From: Thermoplasmata archaeon
Lineage (GTDB): Archaea; Thermoplasmatota; Thermoplasmata; Lutacidiplasmatales; UBA184
Direction of reading: 5' to 3'
Length of the DNA: 32,577 nt
NCBI GenBank assembly: GCA_022750205.1
Contig: JAKIWD010000009.1
Location: 1-32,577, forward strand
Shown: positions 1 to 7,647 of the stretch, piece by piece
How the letters are laid out: every line of letters starts with the position of its first letter
Numbering within the stretch: the first letter of the stretch is position 1
Program-made: the position numbers and the translations under genes
Notes under the pieces: model-generated
What the model was told of the DNA's origin: nothing
The model's input: the letters and a program-made list of their open reading frames with translations, nothing else
Databases searched by the model: none

Positions 1-593
1 GACGCCGCCGCGCGCTTGAGGCACGCGTCGGTGCAGCCGGACTTCTTCGCGATCTTGATGTGCGGACGCGGGGAGACGCCGACGGCGTGGGCGACCTGCC
101 ACTTCGCGTGCTCGCGCGCCGTGCCGACGGTCGCGGTCGCGTACGCGAGTAGCGCCTGGCGGGCCCCGAGTCGCACGATGGGGACCTCCGGTTCCAGGAT
201 CGCGAGCGAGGCATCCCCGAGCGGCGTGATGTCCCGCGCGTAGACGGTGCAGGGTCCCTTGCGGTCGATCGAGAACATCACCTGGCAGTGTGGGCACCCG
301 GCCCCGCCGCAGGTGCATTCGGACTTCTTGCGGAACTGCCCGAGGTCCGTCGGGATCGGGAGAAGGCCGAGTCGCAGCGCGACCGCCTCGTCGAACATGC
401 TCGTGGAGGAGTCGTAGTCCTTCCCGCTCGCCTCGTCGCGGATCGGCCCGAGGTGGAACTCCACGTCCTCGATCGCGAGCTTCGGCACGTCGGCGAGGAG
501 CGTCCGGCGGATGGCGTTGACCTGGCTCGCCGTCGTTCCGCCCAGCTCGAGCTTGAGCGATTTCGGCTTGAGCTCGACGATCGCGACGTCCAC
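1..593 (-). CDS. rpo3: DNA-directed RNA polymerase subunit Rpo3 (RpoD), partial
   Basis: This is the archaeal counterpart of bacterial alpha and eukaryotic Rpb3, the assembly platform of RNA polymerase. Reading the minus strand from a GTG at 593 gives a protein whose N-terminal part includes the dimerisation motif NAIRRTLLADVPKLAIED, then a cysteine cluster (CTCGGAGCPHC) followed by FSIDRKGP, as in other archaeal Rpo3 proteins. A further Cys pair (CTDAC) near the window edge may start the ferredoxin-like domain. The start lies two bases after the S11 stop, and the order S13-S4-S11-Rpo3 is the conserved archaeal operon order. The 3' end is outside the window; 197 full codons are visible. Confidence 0.95.
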   Translation of the reverse strand, partial: MDVAIVELKPKSLKLELGGTTASQVNAIRRTLLADVPKLAIEDVEFHLGPIRDEASGKDYDSSTSMFDEAVALRLGLLPIPTDLGQFRKKSECTCGGAGCPHCQVMFSIDRKGPCTVYARDITPLGDASLAILEPEVPIVRLGARQALLAYATATVGTAREHAKWQVAHAVGVSPRPHIKIAKKSGCTDACLKRAAA

Positions 594-595
594 GC

Positions 596-979
596 CTAGA
601 CCCTCCGACCACGGCGGCCGCCCTTGGCCTTGGTCCCGTCGTGCGGCACGGGGGTGACGTCCTCGATGCGGTTGATCTTCATGCCGGCGCGCGCGAGCGC
701 GCGGATCGCGGCCTGGGCGCCCGGACCCGGCGAGCGCGACCGGTTCCCGCCGGGGGCACGGACCCGGACGTGGAGCGTGTCGTAGCCTTTCTCCTTGATC
801 ACGGCGGCGACCTGGTCGGCCGCCTTCATGGCGGCGTACGGGCTCGACTCGTCGCGGGCCGCCTTGACGACCATGCCGCCGGTCGCCTTGGTCAGCGTCT
901 CGGCGCCGGTGATGTCGGTGACCGTGATGTGGATGTTGTTGTAGCTCGCGAAAATGTGCGCAATCCCGACCTTCGCCAT
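596..979 (-). CDS. rps11: 30S ribosomal protein S11
   Basis: A 127-residue small-subunit platform protein that binds 16S rRNA near the E site. It begins [19 protein letters not shown], contains [19 protein letters not shown] and ends in the family-typical basic tail GGRRGRRV after [12 protein letters not shown]. The reading frame continues upstream of 979, but that stretch is out-of-frame S4 sequence. The ATG at 979 begins the recognisable S11 N-terminus and lies two bases after the S4 stop. Length matches archaeal S11. It is co-transcribed with rps4 upstream and rpo3 downstream, with almost no intergenic sequence. Confidence 0.97.
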   Translation of the reverse strand: MAKVGIAHIFASYNNIHITVTDITGAETLTKATGGMVVKAARDESSPYAAMKAADQVAAVIKEKGYDTLHVRVRAPGGNRSRSPGPGAQAAIRALARAGMKINRIEDVTPVPHDGTKAKGGRRGRRV

Positions 980-981
980 GT

Positions 982-1572
982 TCAGTTCGGGGCCCCCATC
1001 TCGCTGACGGCGACCGGCTCGGTGCTCCGGCCCTCGAGCTTCTGGCGGATGGCGACGCGTACCGGGTGGTCCTCGGCGTTGAGCGGGCTCGCGCCCGAGT
1101 AGGAGATCTGCATCTCCTCGCCGCCAAGGACCAGGTAGCCGGGCCGAGTGACCCGATGGTCGCCGATCGCGAGATGACCGTGGACGATCAATTGCCGGGC
1201 CCCGTAGGAGGTGGGCGCGAGGCCCTTGGTGAATACGATCCATTCGAAGCGTCGCCGCAGCACGTCCTCGAGCGCCAATGCGAGCACGTCATCGAGGGTG
1301 GGCGCCCCGACCGGAAGCATCCCGAGCCGGGTGAGACGACCGAGGAGCCCCTCGGTCTCGCGCTGGGCCTGCGGGTCACCGGCACGCAGTCGCGCCTGGA
1401 GGTCGCGCGCTTGGCGACGAAAGCCTCGGAGGATCGACTGGGCCTTCCACAGCTCGCGTTTGTTCTTGAGGCCATACTTGACGACGAGCTTGCGCTCCTC
1501 GTCCATGCGGGCCGCGTCCCACGGGTGCTTGGGCGTGTCGTACGTCCGCCGGAGGAACTTCGGGTCGCCCAT
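982..1572 (-). CDS. rps4: 30S ribosomal protein S4
   Basis: A 196-residue primary 16S rRNA binding protein of archaeal type. The N-terminal third carries [17 protein letters not shown] and a basic helical segment ([10 protein letters not shown]). Residues about 100-165 form the S4 RNA-binding domain ([17 protein letters not shown], then [20 protein letters not shown]). The ATG at 1572 is the only sensible start and lies six bases after the S13 stop. The C-terminal tail after DHPVR is short and not strongly basic. Position between rps13 and rps11 is the conserved archaeal arrangement. Confidence 0.97.
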   Translation of the reverse strand: MGDPKFLRRTYDTPKHPWDAARMDEERKLVVKYGLKNKRELWKAQSILRGFRRQARDLQARLRAGDPQAQRETEGLLGRLTRLGMLPVGAPTLDDVLALALEDVLRRRFEWIVFTKGLAPTSYGARQLIVHGHLAIGDHRVTRPGYLVLGGEEMQISYSGASPLNAEDHPVRVAIRQKLEGRSTEPVAVSEMGAPN

Positions 1573-1578
1573 GGGAGC

Positions 1579-2355
1579 CTAGGTCTTCTCCTTCTTGGCG
1601 GCGGCCCCAGTTGCGGCAGGGGTCGCGGCGGCGGCCGCCGGGGCGGCCGCGCTCGCGGCCGGCTTCTCCTTGTCCTTGTCGTCGCCGCCCTTGGCGGCGG
1701 CCGCGGCCGCCTTGGCGTCCTTCTTCAGCACGCCGGCGGCCATCCCAGTGCGACCGTTCGATCGGGTCCGCTGTCCGCGGACCTTCTGGCCGCGTTCGTG
1801 GCGCACGCCGCGGTAGGAACGAATCATCTTCAGGAGGTTGACATCGTCCCGGCGGGACGTCTCGAGGTCCCCGCCGACGAGGTGGTGGACCTCACCCATC
1901 TGGTAGTCGCGGGGGTGGTTGAGCATCCACGGCGGCAGCTTCTGCGGCAATTGACCGAGGACGAGCTCGATGCCGTCGACGGTCGCTTCCGGGAGGTTGC
2001 CGATCATCTCGTTGGCGTTGACGCCGGCGACCTTGCAGACGACCTCGGCCATGCGAAGTCCGACGCCGCGCACGCCCGTCAACGCGAGGCCCGTCGCCCG
2101 GGTCCCATCGAGGTCGGCGTTCGCGAGCCGGACGATGTAGCGGAAGTCCGGATTGTCGGGGATCTTCTTGACGACCTTCTTCGGCGCCCCGGGGGCCCCC
2201 TCGCCCTTGGGTGCCTTGCCCTTGCCATCCTTACCCTTCGGAGACTTCTCCTTGCGCGCCGCGGGCTTCTCCTCGGCTGCCGCGGGAGCGGCCGCCGCCT
2301 CCTTCGAGGGCGCGGCCGGTTCGGCCTCCTTGGGGTTCTTCGGCGCGGTGCTCAC
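1579..2355 (-). CDS. rps13: 30S ribosomal protein S13 with long N- and C-terminal Ala/Lys extensions
   Basis: The central part, about residues 65-215, is a normal archaeal S13: FRYIVRLANADLDGTRATG, the helix-hairpin-helix GVRGVGLRMAE, and the basic GQKVRGQRTRSNGRTG signature. S13 sits at the head of the small subunit and contacts the P-site tRNA. Archaeal S13 is usually about 150 residues; this one is 258, because about 60 residues rich in Ala, Lys, Glu and Pro precede the core and about 45 Ala/Lys-rich residues follow it. The start is GTG; no later start fits before the core. The tails look disordered. It may have its own promoter inside the upstream methyltransferase gene (2451-2460). Confidence 0.95.
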   Translation of the reverse strand: MSTAPKNPKEAEPAAPSKEAAAAPAAAEEKPAARKEKSPKGKDGKGKAPKGEGAPGAPKKVVKKIPDNPDFRYIVRLANADLDGTRATGLALTGVRGVGLRMAEVVCKVAGVNANEMIGNLPEATVDGIELVLGQLPQKLPPWMLNHPRDYQMGEVHHLVGGDLETSRRDDVNLLKMIRSYRGVRHERGQKVRGQRTRSNGRTGMAAGVLKKDAKAAAAAAKGGDDKDKEKPAASAAAPAAAAATPAATGAAAKKEKT

Positions 2356-2376
2356 TCTCCGTGTGGGGTTCCCCGG

Positions 2377-3183
2377 TCATGCCGCGGGATCGGGAGAAAC
2401 CCCCGTCCCCGGGTCATCGGCCGCGGGCGGGGCCGCCGAGATGGCCTTCCTTTTTAAGCGCTTCGGTGGCGAGCGCGTCGAGCGCACCGGAACGACGGTT
2501 TTCTCGGCGAGCGGAGGGGTTCGCGCGGTCTCCGAACTGGCCCCGCTGGGCGGCGTCCAGCGGGCCTCCAGCACGCGATAACCGCTGCCCCTCGAAAGTA
2601 CCTCGACGCCCGCAGGGGCATGCTCCTGTAGCCAGGCCTGGTAGAATCGGATGCCCTGACTCCCCTTCCCGACCATGTAGAGACGGCCCCCCGGTGCGAG
2701 GTGGAGGGGAACCTCCTGGAGGAGGCGCGTGATCACCTCGCGTCCGGCGTGATACGGCGGGTTGGTGGCGATCACGTCGAACTGTTCGTCCTGGACCGGC
2801 ACGAACAGACTCCCGGCCCGGACCTCGACGTTCTCGAGCCGGTTTCCCCGCACGTTGGCGCGGCTGACCGAAACGGCCCGACGATTGACGTCGGTCATCA
2901 CCACCCTGCCGTTCGGGGACTGCTTGGCGGCCGCGATCCCGATCGGTCCCCACCCACATCCGAGGTCGAGGACCCGGGAGGTCGGCGAGAGCTCGAGGGC
3001 TTCGATGAGGATCGCGGTCCCGGGGTCTAGCCCATGCGATGCGAACAGGCCGGCATCAACCTGGAAGCGGAGGAGCGCCCCCCGATAGAGGAAACGGAGC
3101 TCATGGCGCTGCGAGGGGGCGCGCGGTCTCTCGGTGAAGTAGTGCTCGGCGCGACGCGGGACCTCGGGCTCGTCCGGTTCCAT
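2377..3183 (-). CDS. Class I SAM-dependent methyltransferase (RsmC/MJ0882-like, small domain)
   Basis: A 268-residue Rossmann-fold methyltransferase. SAM-binding motif I is at about 71-78 (VLDLGCGWGP), the acidic end of strand 2 is MTDVN at about 96-100, and NPPY at 141-144 is the motif IV typical of enzymes methylating exocyclic amino groups of nucleic-acid bases. The N-terminal HYFTERP and DAGLFASHGLDPGT are typical of the small-domain family that includes RsmC, which makes m2G in 16S rRNA. An rRNA substrate is inferred from family and from the ribosomal neighbours. Residues about 212-268 are a basic, proline-rich tail absent from most relatives. It starts seven bases after dnaJ ends and stops 21 bases before rps13. 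Confidence 0.85.
   Translation of the reverse strand: MEPDEPEVPRRAEHYFTERPRAPSQRHELRFLYRGALLRFQVDAGLFASHGLDPGTAILIEALELSPTSRVLDLGCGWGPIGIAAAKQSPNGRVVMTDVNRRAVSVSRANVRGNRLENVEVRAGSLFVPVQDEQFDVIATNPPYHAGREVITRLLQEVPLHLAPGGRLYMVGKGSQGIRFYQAWLQEHAPAGVEVLSRGSGYRVLEARWTPPSGASSETARTPPLAEKTVVPVRSTRSPPKRLKRKAISAAPPAADDPGTGVSPDPAA
2451..2460 (-). promoter_or_regulatory. Candidate internal TATA box upstream of rps13
   Basis: On the minus strand the sequence reads CGCTTAAAAA, a strongly A/T-rich island in G+C-rich coding DNA, about 100 bases before the S13 start. It overlaps the 3' end of the methyltransferase gene and forces a TTA leucine codon there, unusual in this G+C-rich context. A transcript starting about 25 bases downstream would have a leader of roughly 75 bases. 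This is inferred from sequence alone. Confidence 0.4.
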
Positions 3184-3190
3184 GCGACGG

Positions 3191-4351
3191 CTACCGGCGG
3201 CCCCCGAACAGGCCGCCGCGCTTGGACGAGCTCTTCGCGGGAGCCGATCCCAGCGCCTCGCGCAGCAACTCCCGCTGGTGGGGCGTCAGCTCCGGCGGCA
3301 GGTCCACGTGGGCCGTGACGATCAGATCGCCGCGTTCCCGCGAGCGGAGCCGGGGGAACCCTTCGCCCCTCAGCCGGAATCGGGTCTCGGGCTGGGTGCA
3401 GGGCGGGACCTTGAGCACGGCCTCGCTCGAGAGCGTCGGCAGCTTGATCTCGGCGCCGAAGAGCGCTTCGCTCAACGTCAGTCGCAGGTCGGTGAGGGCG
3501 TCCTGCCCGTCCCGGGTGAATTTGTCCGACGGTTCGAAGAGGATCTGGACGAACAGATCGCCGGCGATGCCGCCTTCGTTGGCCGGACCGCCCTGACGCG
3601 CCAGCCGGAGTACCGCCCCGTCCTCGACCCCCGGCGGCACCGTCACTTCGATCCGCCGGACCCGATGGATGGCACCGGCTCCCTCGCACGTCCGGCACGG
3701 GTCGCGGATCCGCCGGCCCGTTCCATGGCAGATCGGGCATTCGGTGATCGTGATGAGCTGGCTGTACCCCCGATTCTGGGAGCGACGGACCTGGCCGCGC
3801 CCGTCACACTCCGGACAGACCTCGAGCGCCGTGCCGTTGCGGGCGCCGGTGCCCTTGCAGTCGTCGCACGGGACGAGCTGGGGGACCTCGAGCTTCGGTT
3901 CGGCGCCGGTCACCGCCGCCGAGAGGGGCAGCCGAACGCTGATCTCGATGTCGCTGCCGCGGAACGGCACGTGCGAGGAGCGTCGGTGCGGCTCACCGAA
4001 CGGCGAGTCGCCCAGCCCCCGTCCGAACAGCTCCTGGAAGAACGGCGAGGAGCCGAGCAGGTCCTCGAGGTCTCCGGCGTGGGTGAAATTTTGCCAGGTG
4101 AACCCCTGGGGGCCGAAGTTCGGCTCGACACCGGCGAACCCGTGGGCATCGTAGTTGCGGCGCTTGTCCGGATCGACGAGGACCTCGTACGCTTCGGAGA
4201 GTTCCTTGAACTTCTCTTCCGCGACCTTCTGGTTCGACTGGTTCAGGTCGGGGTGGTGCTGCCGGGCGAGCCGCCGGTACGCGGTCTTGATCTCCTCAAT
4301 GGAGGCCCCGCGGCCGATCCCGAGGACATCGTAGTAGTCGCGCTTCGCCAT
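3191..4351 (-). CDS. dnaJ: Type I chaperone DnaJ (Hsp40)
   Basis: A 386-residue co-chaperone that delivers unfolded clients to DnaK and stimulates its ATPase. The J domain spans residues 1-70 with HPD at 33-35. A glycine/phenylalanine-containing linker follows, with FFQELFG near 104-110. The zinc-binding region at about 162-226 has all four CxxCxGxG repeats ([32 protein letters not shown]). The C-terminal substrate-binding part contains [15 protein letters not shown] and GDLFVQI. Neither dnaK nor grpE is nearby; instead dnaJ leads a run into methyltransferase and ribosomal genes. Archaeal DnaJ is generally held to be of bacterial origin. Confidence 0.96.
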   Translation of the reverse strand: MAKRDYYDVLGIGRGASIEEIKTAYRRLARQHHPDLNQSNQKVAEEKFKELSEAYEVLVDPDKRRNYDAHGFAGVEPNFGPQGFTWQNFTHAGDLEDLLGSSPFFQELFGRGLGDSPFGEPHRRSSHVPFRGSDIEISVRLPLSAAVTGAEPKLEVPQLVPCDDCKGTGARNGTALEVCPECDGRGQVRRSQNRGYSQLITITECPICHGTGRRIRDPCRTCEGAGAIHRVRRIEVTVPPGVEDGAVLRLARQGGPANEGGIAGDLFVQILFEPSDKFTRDGQDALTDLRLTLSEALFGAEIKLPTLSSEAVLKVPPCTQPETRFRLRGEGFPRLRSRERGDLIVTAHVDLPPELTPHQRELLREALGSAPAKSSSKRGGLFGGRR

Positions 4352-4665
4352 CGATCCCGGTCCACGACAACGGAGCGGAGACCCGCTCCCAGCTTACGTA
4401 CGGTGGGCGCTATTTACCGTCTTGCGAACGGGGCTGCTACGGCGGGGATGGGCGTGAGTTGCGACAGGTCACCCGGGGACCGAGCGTTTCGACGGACGTC
4501 GCGGACACCGGGCTCGACCGACCCCCGGGACTGCGGTAACTGCCCGGGCCCTGCGAGTCCCCTTGCCCGAGATCCCTCGCGATCGACGGGCACTTACTCC
4601 GCGTTCCCCGACGGGCCCGATGCGCGACGGAGGACGAGCCGCATCGACCTCGTACGGCGCCGGGC
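4352..4665. other. Intergenic region upstream of dnaJ
   Basis: About 314 bases separate the dnaJ start from the end of the preceding minus-strand gene. Apart from the candidate dnaJ promoter near 4411-4420 I find no convincing gene, tRNA or repeat. Reading frames here lack recognisable motifs. A small RNA cannot be excluded. Confidence 0.5.
4411..4420 (-). promoter_or_regulatory. Candidate TATA box of dnaJ
   Basis: The minus strand reads ACGGTAAATA about 64 bases before the dnaJ ATG, the only A/T-rich patch nearby. Transcription about 25 bases downstream would leave a leader near 39 bases. I see no obvious heat-shock operator beside it. Confidence 0.4.
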
Positions 4666-5469
4666 TCACCGAGGTGCCTCCCACCTGACCCGCACCGTAG
4701 AGCCGACCTCGCCACGGAGCGAGACGGCCGCCGGTCGCTCGCGCGCGCTGATCTCGAGGCTCCCGAAACTGGAGCCCAAGAGCCCGAATCCCGCCATCGG
4801 CAGGTTCTCGTAGGTCCTGACCACGCGGACGCGACGCGGGCGGCCTCCGCCTACCTGTATGCGGGCTTGGCCGGTCCCCGTCGGGACCCATTCGCTCGGC
4901 ACGTTCGTGATGAGGTTGCCGAACCGATCGACGTGAAGCACTTCGCCCCGCGCGCCACCGGGCGAGGCCACCGGCAAGGGCAGAGCGAGCCGCGTGTAGG
5001 GAACGGGATTCCCCATCGTCGAGGGGTCCTTTCCCCGGGCGAGGAGCGCGGCCGCCGGCGCGAAGAGGTCCCGTCCCTCGAACGTCGCGCTCGGGACGAC
5101 CTTCAACCCTATTCGTTCCGGCTCCAGTCGGTACGCGGTCCCGCCGCCGAGCCGGTCGGCCAACAGCGACAGCAGGCCGTTATCCGGGCCGACGAGCCGG
5201 CTCCCGTCGTGACAGGAGATGGCGATGGGGGCCCGCCGGCCCCCCACTCCCGGATCGACCACCGCGAGGTGTACTGTTCCGGCGGGAAACCCCCCGGCCA
5301 TGTGCCGAAGCAGGAAGGCAGCCTCCGGCACTCGATGGGGCGTCAGGTCGTGGGTGAGATCGACCAGATGTCCCGGAGGGATGCCCTGGGCGAGCACGGC
5401 CTTGATCTGCGCGGCGTAGGTGCTGCCCACGTCGGTGGTCAGGGTGACCCAGCGAACCCGGCGCACCAT
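4666..5469 (-). CDS. SAM hydroxide adenosyltransferase / SAM hydrolase-like protein (DUF62 family)
   Basis: A 267-residue protein of the family that splits S-adenosylmethionine with water to adenosine and methionine and is related to SAM-dependent fluorinase and chlorinase. Family landmarks in order are TLTTDVG (9-15; TDFG is usual), VDLTHDL (36-42), AVVDPGVGGRR (69-79), VGPDNGLL (93-100), TFEGRDLFAPAAA (129-141) and VDRFGNLITNV in the C-terminal barrel. The Asp and Arg of the known Asp-Arg-His triad appear present (D72, R78 or R79). The His expected before GRD is Glu at 131, which is odd. The gene follows the small membrane protein by about 50 bases containing two hairpins, so it may be separately expressed. 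Confidence 0.85.
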   Translation of the reverse strand: MVRRVRWVTLTTDVGSTYAAQIKAVLAQGIPPGHLVDLTHDLTPHRVPEAAFLLRHMAGGFPAGTVHLAVVDPGVGGRRAPIAISCHDGSRLVGPDNGLLSLLADRLGGGTAYRLEPERIGLKVVPSATFEGRDLFAPAAALLARGKDPSTMGNPVPYTRLALPLPVASPGGARGEVLHVDRFGNLITNVPSEWVPTGTGQARIQVGGGRPRRVRVVRTYENLPMAGFGLLGSSFGSLEISARERPAAVSLRGEVGSTVRVRWEAPR

Positions 5470-5487
5470 CTTGCTGGTCGAGTCCTG

Positions 5488-5523
5488 GCGGGGAGCGGAA
5501 CCCCGCAGGGGACGGTAGCCCCT
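5488..5523 (-). terminator. Two tandem hairpins between the small membrane protein and the SAM hydrolase-like gene
   Basis: Two inverted repeats lie back to back. One has a 6-bp stem GCGGGG/CCCCGC (5488-5493 and 5501-5506) with a 7-base loop. The other has a 5-bp stem AGGGG/CCCCT (5507-5511 and 5519-5523) with a 7-base loop, and it overlaps the membrane-protein stop codon. No T-run follows, so termination is only a guess. Confidence 0.35.
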
Positions 5524-5848
5524 AGGACTTCATGATCGCGAGCAGGAAGATCGCGATCGCGACCAGCGCCCCGACCACGGCCGCCAGGATGACGAGGAAC
5601 GCCTGGCCGATGAGTCCGAACAGCAGCGAGGTCGACCAGCCGAACGAATACTTCGCCAGCAGCCCGACGAGGACGCCCATGACCAGCCCGACGACCAGGA
5701 GACCGACGCCGATCGTGCGGCTCTTGCCACTTCCGAAGTACGCGGTGAACAGGCCCGCCAGGATCAGGAAGAGCCCGAAAACCAGGAGGAGGATCGCCAG
5801 GAAGGGTTCCCACCACGCGCCGCCATTGATCAGTTCGAAACCGGTCAT
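5522..5848 (-). CDS. Small integral membrane protein of unknown function
   Basis: A 108-residue very hydrophobic protein that I do not recognise. It has three clear hydrophobic stretches: about 14-38 (FLAILLLVFGLFLILAGL), 45-66 (IGVGLLVVGLVMGVLVGLLA) and 78-106 (GLIGQAFLVILAAVVGALV). Short polar links (GSGKSRT, KYSFGWS) separate them. There is no signal peptide cleavage motif and no cysteine. It begins 14 bases after the RAM protein stops, on the same strand, so the two are probably co-transcribed. Nothing in the sequence indicates a transport or enzymatic role. Confidence 0.75.
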   Translation of the reverse strand: MTGFELINGGAWWEPFLAILLLVFGLFLILAGLFTAYFGSGKSRTIGVGLLVVGLVMGVLVGLLAKYSFGWSTSLLFGLIGQAFLVILAAVVGALVAIAIFLLAIMKS

Positions 5849-5862
5849 GCGATTGCCTGTGC

Positions 5863-6096
5863 TTAGAATTTGATGCCCGTGAGGGTCTTGGTGTCGATGA
5901 CGCCGGCGACGGAACGGATCTTGTCGACGACCAGCTGGCCGAGCGCGTTGAAGTCTTCGGCCTCGACCTTGGCGATCAGGTCGTACTCCCCGAACAGCGG
6001 GTGGAGCTCGACGATCCCCTTGACCCGGAGCAGCTCGGTGTAGACCTCGTGCTCCTTAGCCGGTGCGGTGCTGATGAGTACGAAGCCAATAGCCAC
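5863..6096 (-). CDS. Stand-alone Lrp/AsnC ligand-binding (RAM) domain protein
   Basis: A 77-residue protein made only of the amino-acid-binding ACT-like domain of Lrp/AsnC regulators, without a DNA-binding helix-turn-helix. Family landmarks are the N-terminal strand AIGFVLIST, then GIVELHPLFGEYDLIAKV and the C-terminal VIDTKTLTGIKF. Such single-domain proteins are common in archaea and are thought to sense amino acids and assemble with full-length Lrp partners; that is family knowledge. The frame stays open to an ATG farther upstream, but the GTG at 6096 fits the domain start and a TATA box at 6131-6140. It is probably co-transcribed with the downstream membrane protein. Confidence 0.85.
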   Translation of the reverse strand: MAIGFVLISTAPAKEHEVYTELLRVKGIVELHPLFGEYDLIAKVEAEDFNALGQLVVDKIRSVAGVIDTKTLTGIKF

Positions 6097-6130
6097 AGGA
6101 ACCCCTGGACGTCGGCGCGACACCGACCCC

Positions 6131-6140
6131 ACTTAATAAG
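6131..6140 (-). promoter_or_regulatory. Candidate TATA box of the RAM-domain gene
   Basis: The minus strand reads CTTATTAAGT about 40 bases before the GTG at 6096. A start site about 25 bases downstream gives a leader near 15 bases. It supports choosing 6096 over the upstream in-frame ATG at 6132, which would overlap this box. Confidence 0.5.
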
Positions 6141-6221
6141 GCTTCGCCGAGAATCGCGCCGATTTCCACTGGCGCACGAACCGCTAAAGCCGATGGCCCG
6201 GTTCGAGCGCCTCGTCGGCCG

Positions 6222-7610
6222 ATGGAGAGGACGATCCACACCTGGCCGACGCGCCTGTTGGCCCGACCGTGGCTACTCGCTTTCGTCCCGATCAACGCGG
6301 CGACGTCCGGCTTCGGCGTCGCCCTTCCCTTGCTGATCCTGATCCCACTGGCCGGGAGCTGGTCGGATGTCGCGATCGCCGCGTCGTTGTACAACGGCGC
6401 GGTGATCCTATCGTCGATGTTCTGGGGGTACGTCTCCGACCGCTACCCGACCCGTCGGCGGCTGCTCCTCCTCAACTATGTCGGGTTCGCCGTCGTGTAC
6501 TTTGCCCTCGCCGAGGCGACGTCGTTACCGGTCCTGTTCGTGCTCTACACCTTGGTCGGCGTGCTGGCTCCGGCCGGCGCGAGCGCGTCGAACCTGCTGA
6601 TCCTCGAACGGTTCCCGGAGCACGAACGACCCGGGGCGTTCGCCTCCTTCCAGGAGATGAGCATCATCGGGGCGATGGTCGGGCTCCTGGTCGGGTTCTT
6701 CTGGCTGCTCGCGGACCGACCCCTCCAGCCGCTGTTCTTCGTGCTCGCGGCCCTCGCCGCGCTCTCCGTCGTCGCCGTCTGGATCGGCGTGCGCGACGGC
6801 CCGGTGCCGGTCCCGACCGCGGCGGTCTCCCACCACCCCGAGAGCCTGATCTCACGACTCCACGTGATCGGCCTCCGCGGTTTCATCCCGTACTTTCCGC
6901 GTCGCCCGTCGTTCAACCGGCATTCCTGGCAACGGTTGCGGCGCTGGTTCCGCGAGGAGATGCACCACGAACTTCCGTTGATCCTGCTCGCGACATTACT
7001 GTTCAACCTCGCGTCGAACCTGTTCAACATCTCCTACGTTCCCTACCTCGAGCGCGGGATCGGGCTGAGCGCCTCGGCGATCTTCCTGGTCAATTTCGCC
7101 AACAACCTCGCCCAGGGCCTGAGCTTCCCGAGCAGCGGCACCCTGACGTCACGGCTGGGCGCCGACCGGCTCGTCCAGCGATCGACGTACGTGCGCAGTC
7201 TCGGCTACCTCGCCGTGGCGGGATTCACCTTCGTCCCGTTGGCCATCTCCAGCGCGTACGGGGCCAACCTCCTCGCCTTTGCCGCCCTCGGCGCGGCGAT
7301 CGCGTTCTACTCGACGGCGTCGTCGATCATCCTCTTCCGCGCGCTGGAAGGGAGGGACGCGGGCACCCTCCTCGGTGTCAACAGTGCTCTCGGCGGCGCC
7401 GCCGCCGTCGCCGGAGCGATCCTCTCCGGGGTCCTTTCGATATTCGGCAGCTATCGGTTGACCTTCCTCGTCGCGGCCGGCGCCCTCCTCGTGTCCCTCC
7501 CGCTCTGGACCGCGGCCCAGGTCGCCTACGACCGTCGGCGGCATCCCCGCACGTCCCCGGCGGCTCCTCGTCCGATCCCGGAAGCGGCGGTCGCGGCCGA
7601 AACCGATTAA
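6222..7610 (+). CDS. Major facilitator superfamily transporter
   Basis: A 462-residue polytopic membrane protein with about twelve hydrophobic segments in two halves. The cytoplasmic loop between helices 2 and 3 has the MFS signature region (GYVSDRYPTRRRLLLL, about 67-82). A long basic cytoplasmic loop with many Arg, Pro and His residues (about 190-250) separates the halves. In the second half, SSGTLTSRLGADRLVQRSTYVRS repeats the loop 8-9 pattern. The C-terminus is a charged Pro/Ala tail. The substrate cannot be told from sequence. The ATG at 6222 follows a weak A/T patch, and citrate synthase starts 37 bases after its stop on the same strand. Confidence 0.88.
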   Translation: MERTIHTWPTRLLARPWLLAFVPINAATSGFGVALPLLILIPLAGSWSDVAIAASLYNGAVILSSMFWGYVSDRYPTRRRLLLLNYVGFAVVYFALAEATSLPVLFVLYTLVGVLAPAGASASNLLILERFPEHERPGAFASFQEMSIIGAMVGLLVGFFWLLADRPLQPLFFVLAALAALSVVAVWIGVRDGPVPVPTAAVSHHPESLISRLHVIGLRGFIPYFPRRPSFNRHSWQRLRRWFREEMHHELPLILLATLLFNLASNLFNISYVPYLERGIGLSASAIFLVNFANNLAQGLSFPSSGTLTSRLGADRLVQRSTYVRSLGYLAVAGFTFVPLAISSAYGANLLAFAALGAAIAFYSTASSIILFRALEGRDAGTLLGVNSALGGAAAVAGAILSGVLSIFGSYRLTFLVAAGALLVSLPLWTAAQVAYDRRRHPRTSPAAPRPIPEAAVAAETD

Positions 7611-7647
7611 CCCTGAGCGGCTTCGCCGACACCGTTCCGGGGCCGGC

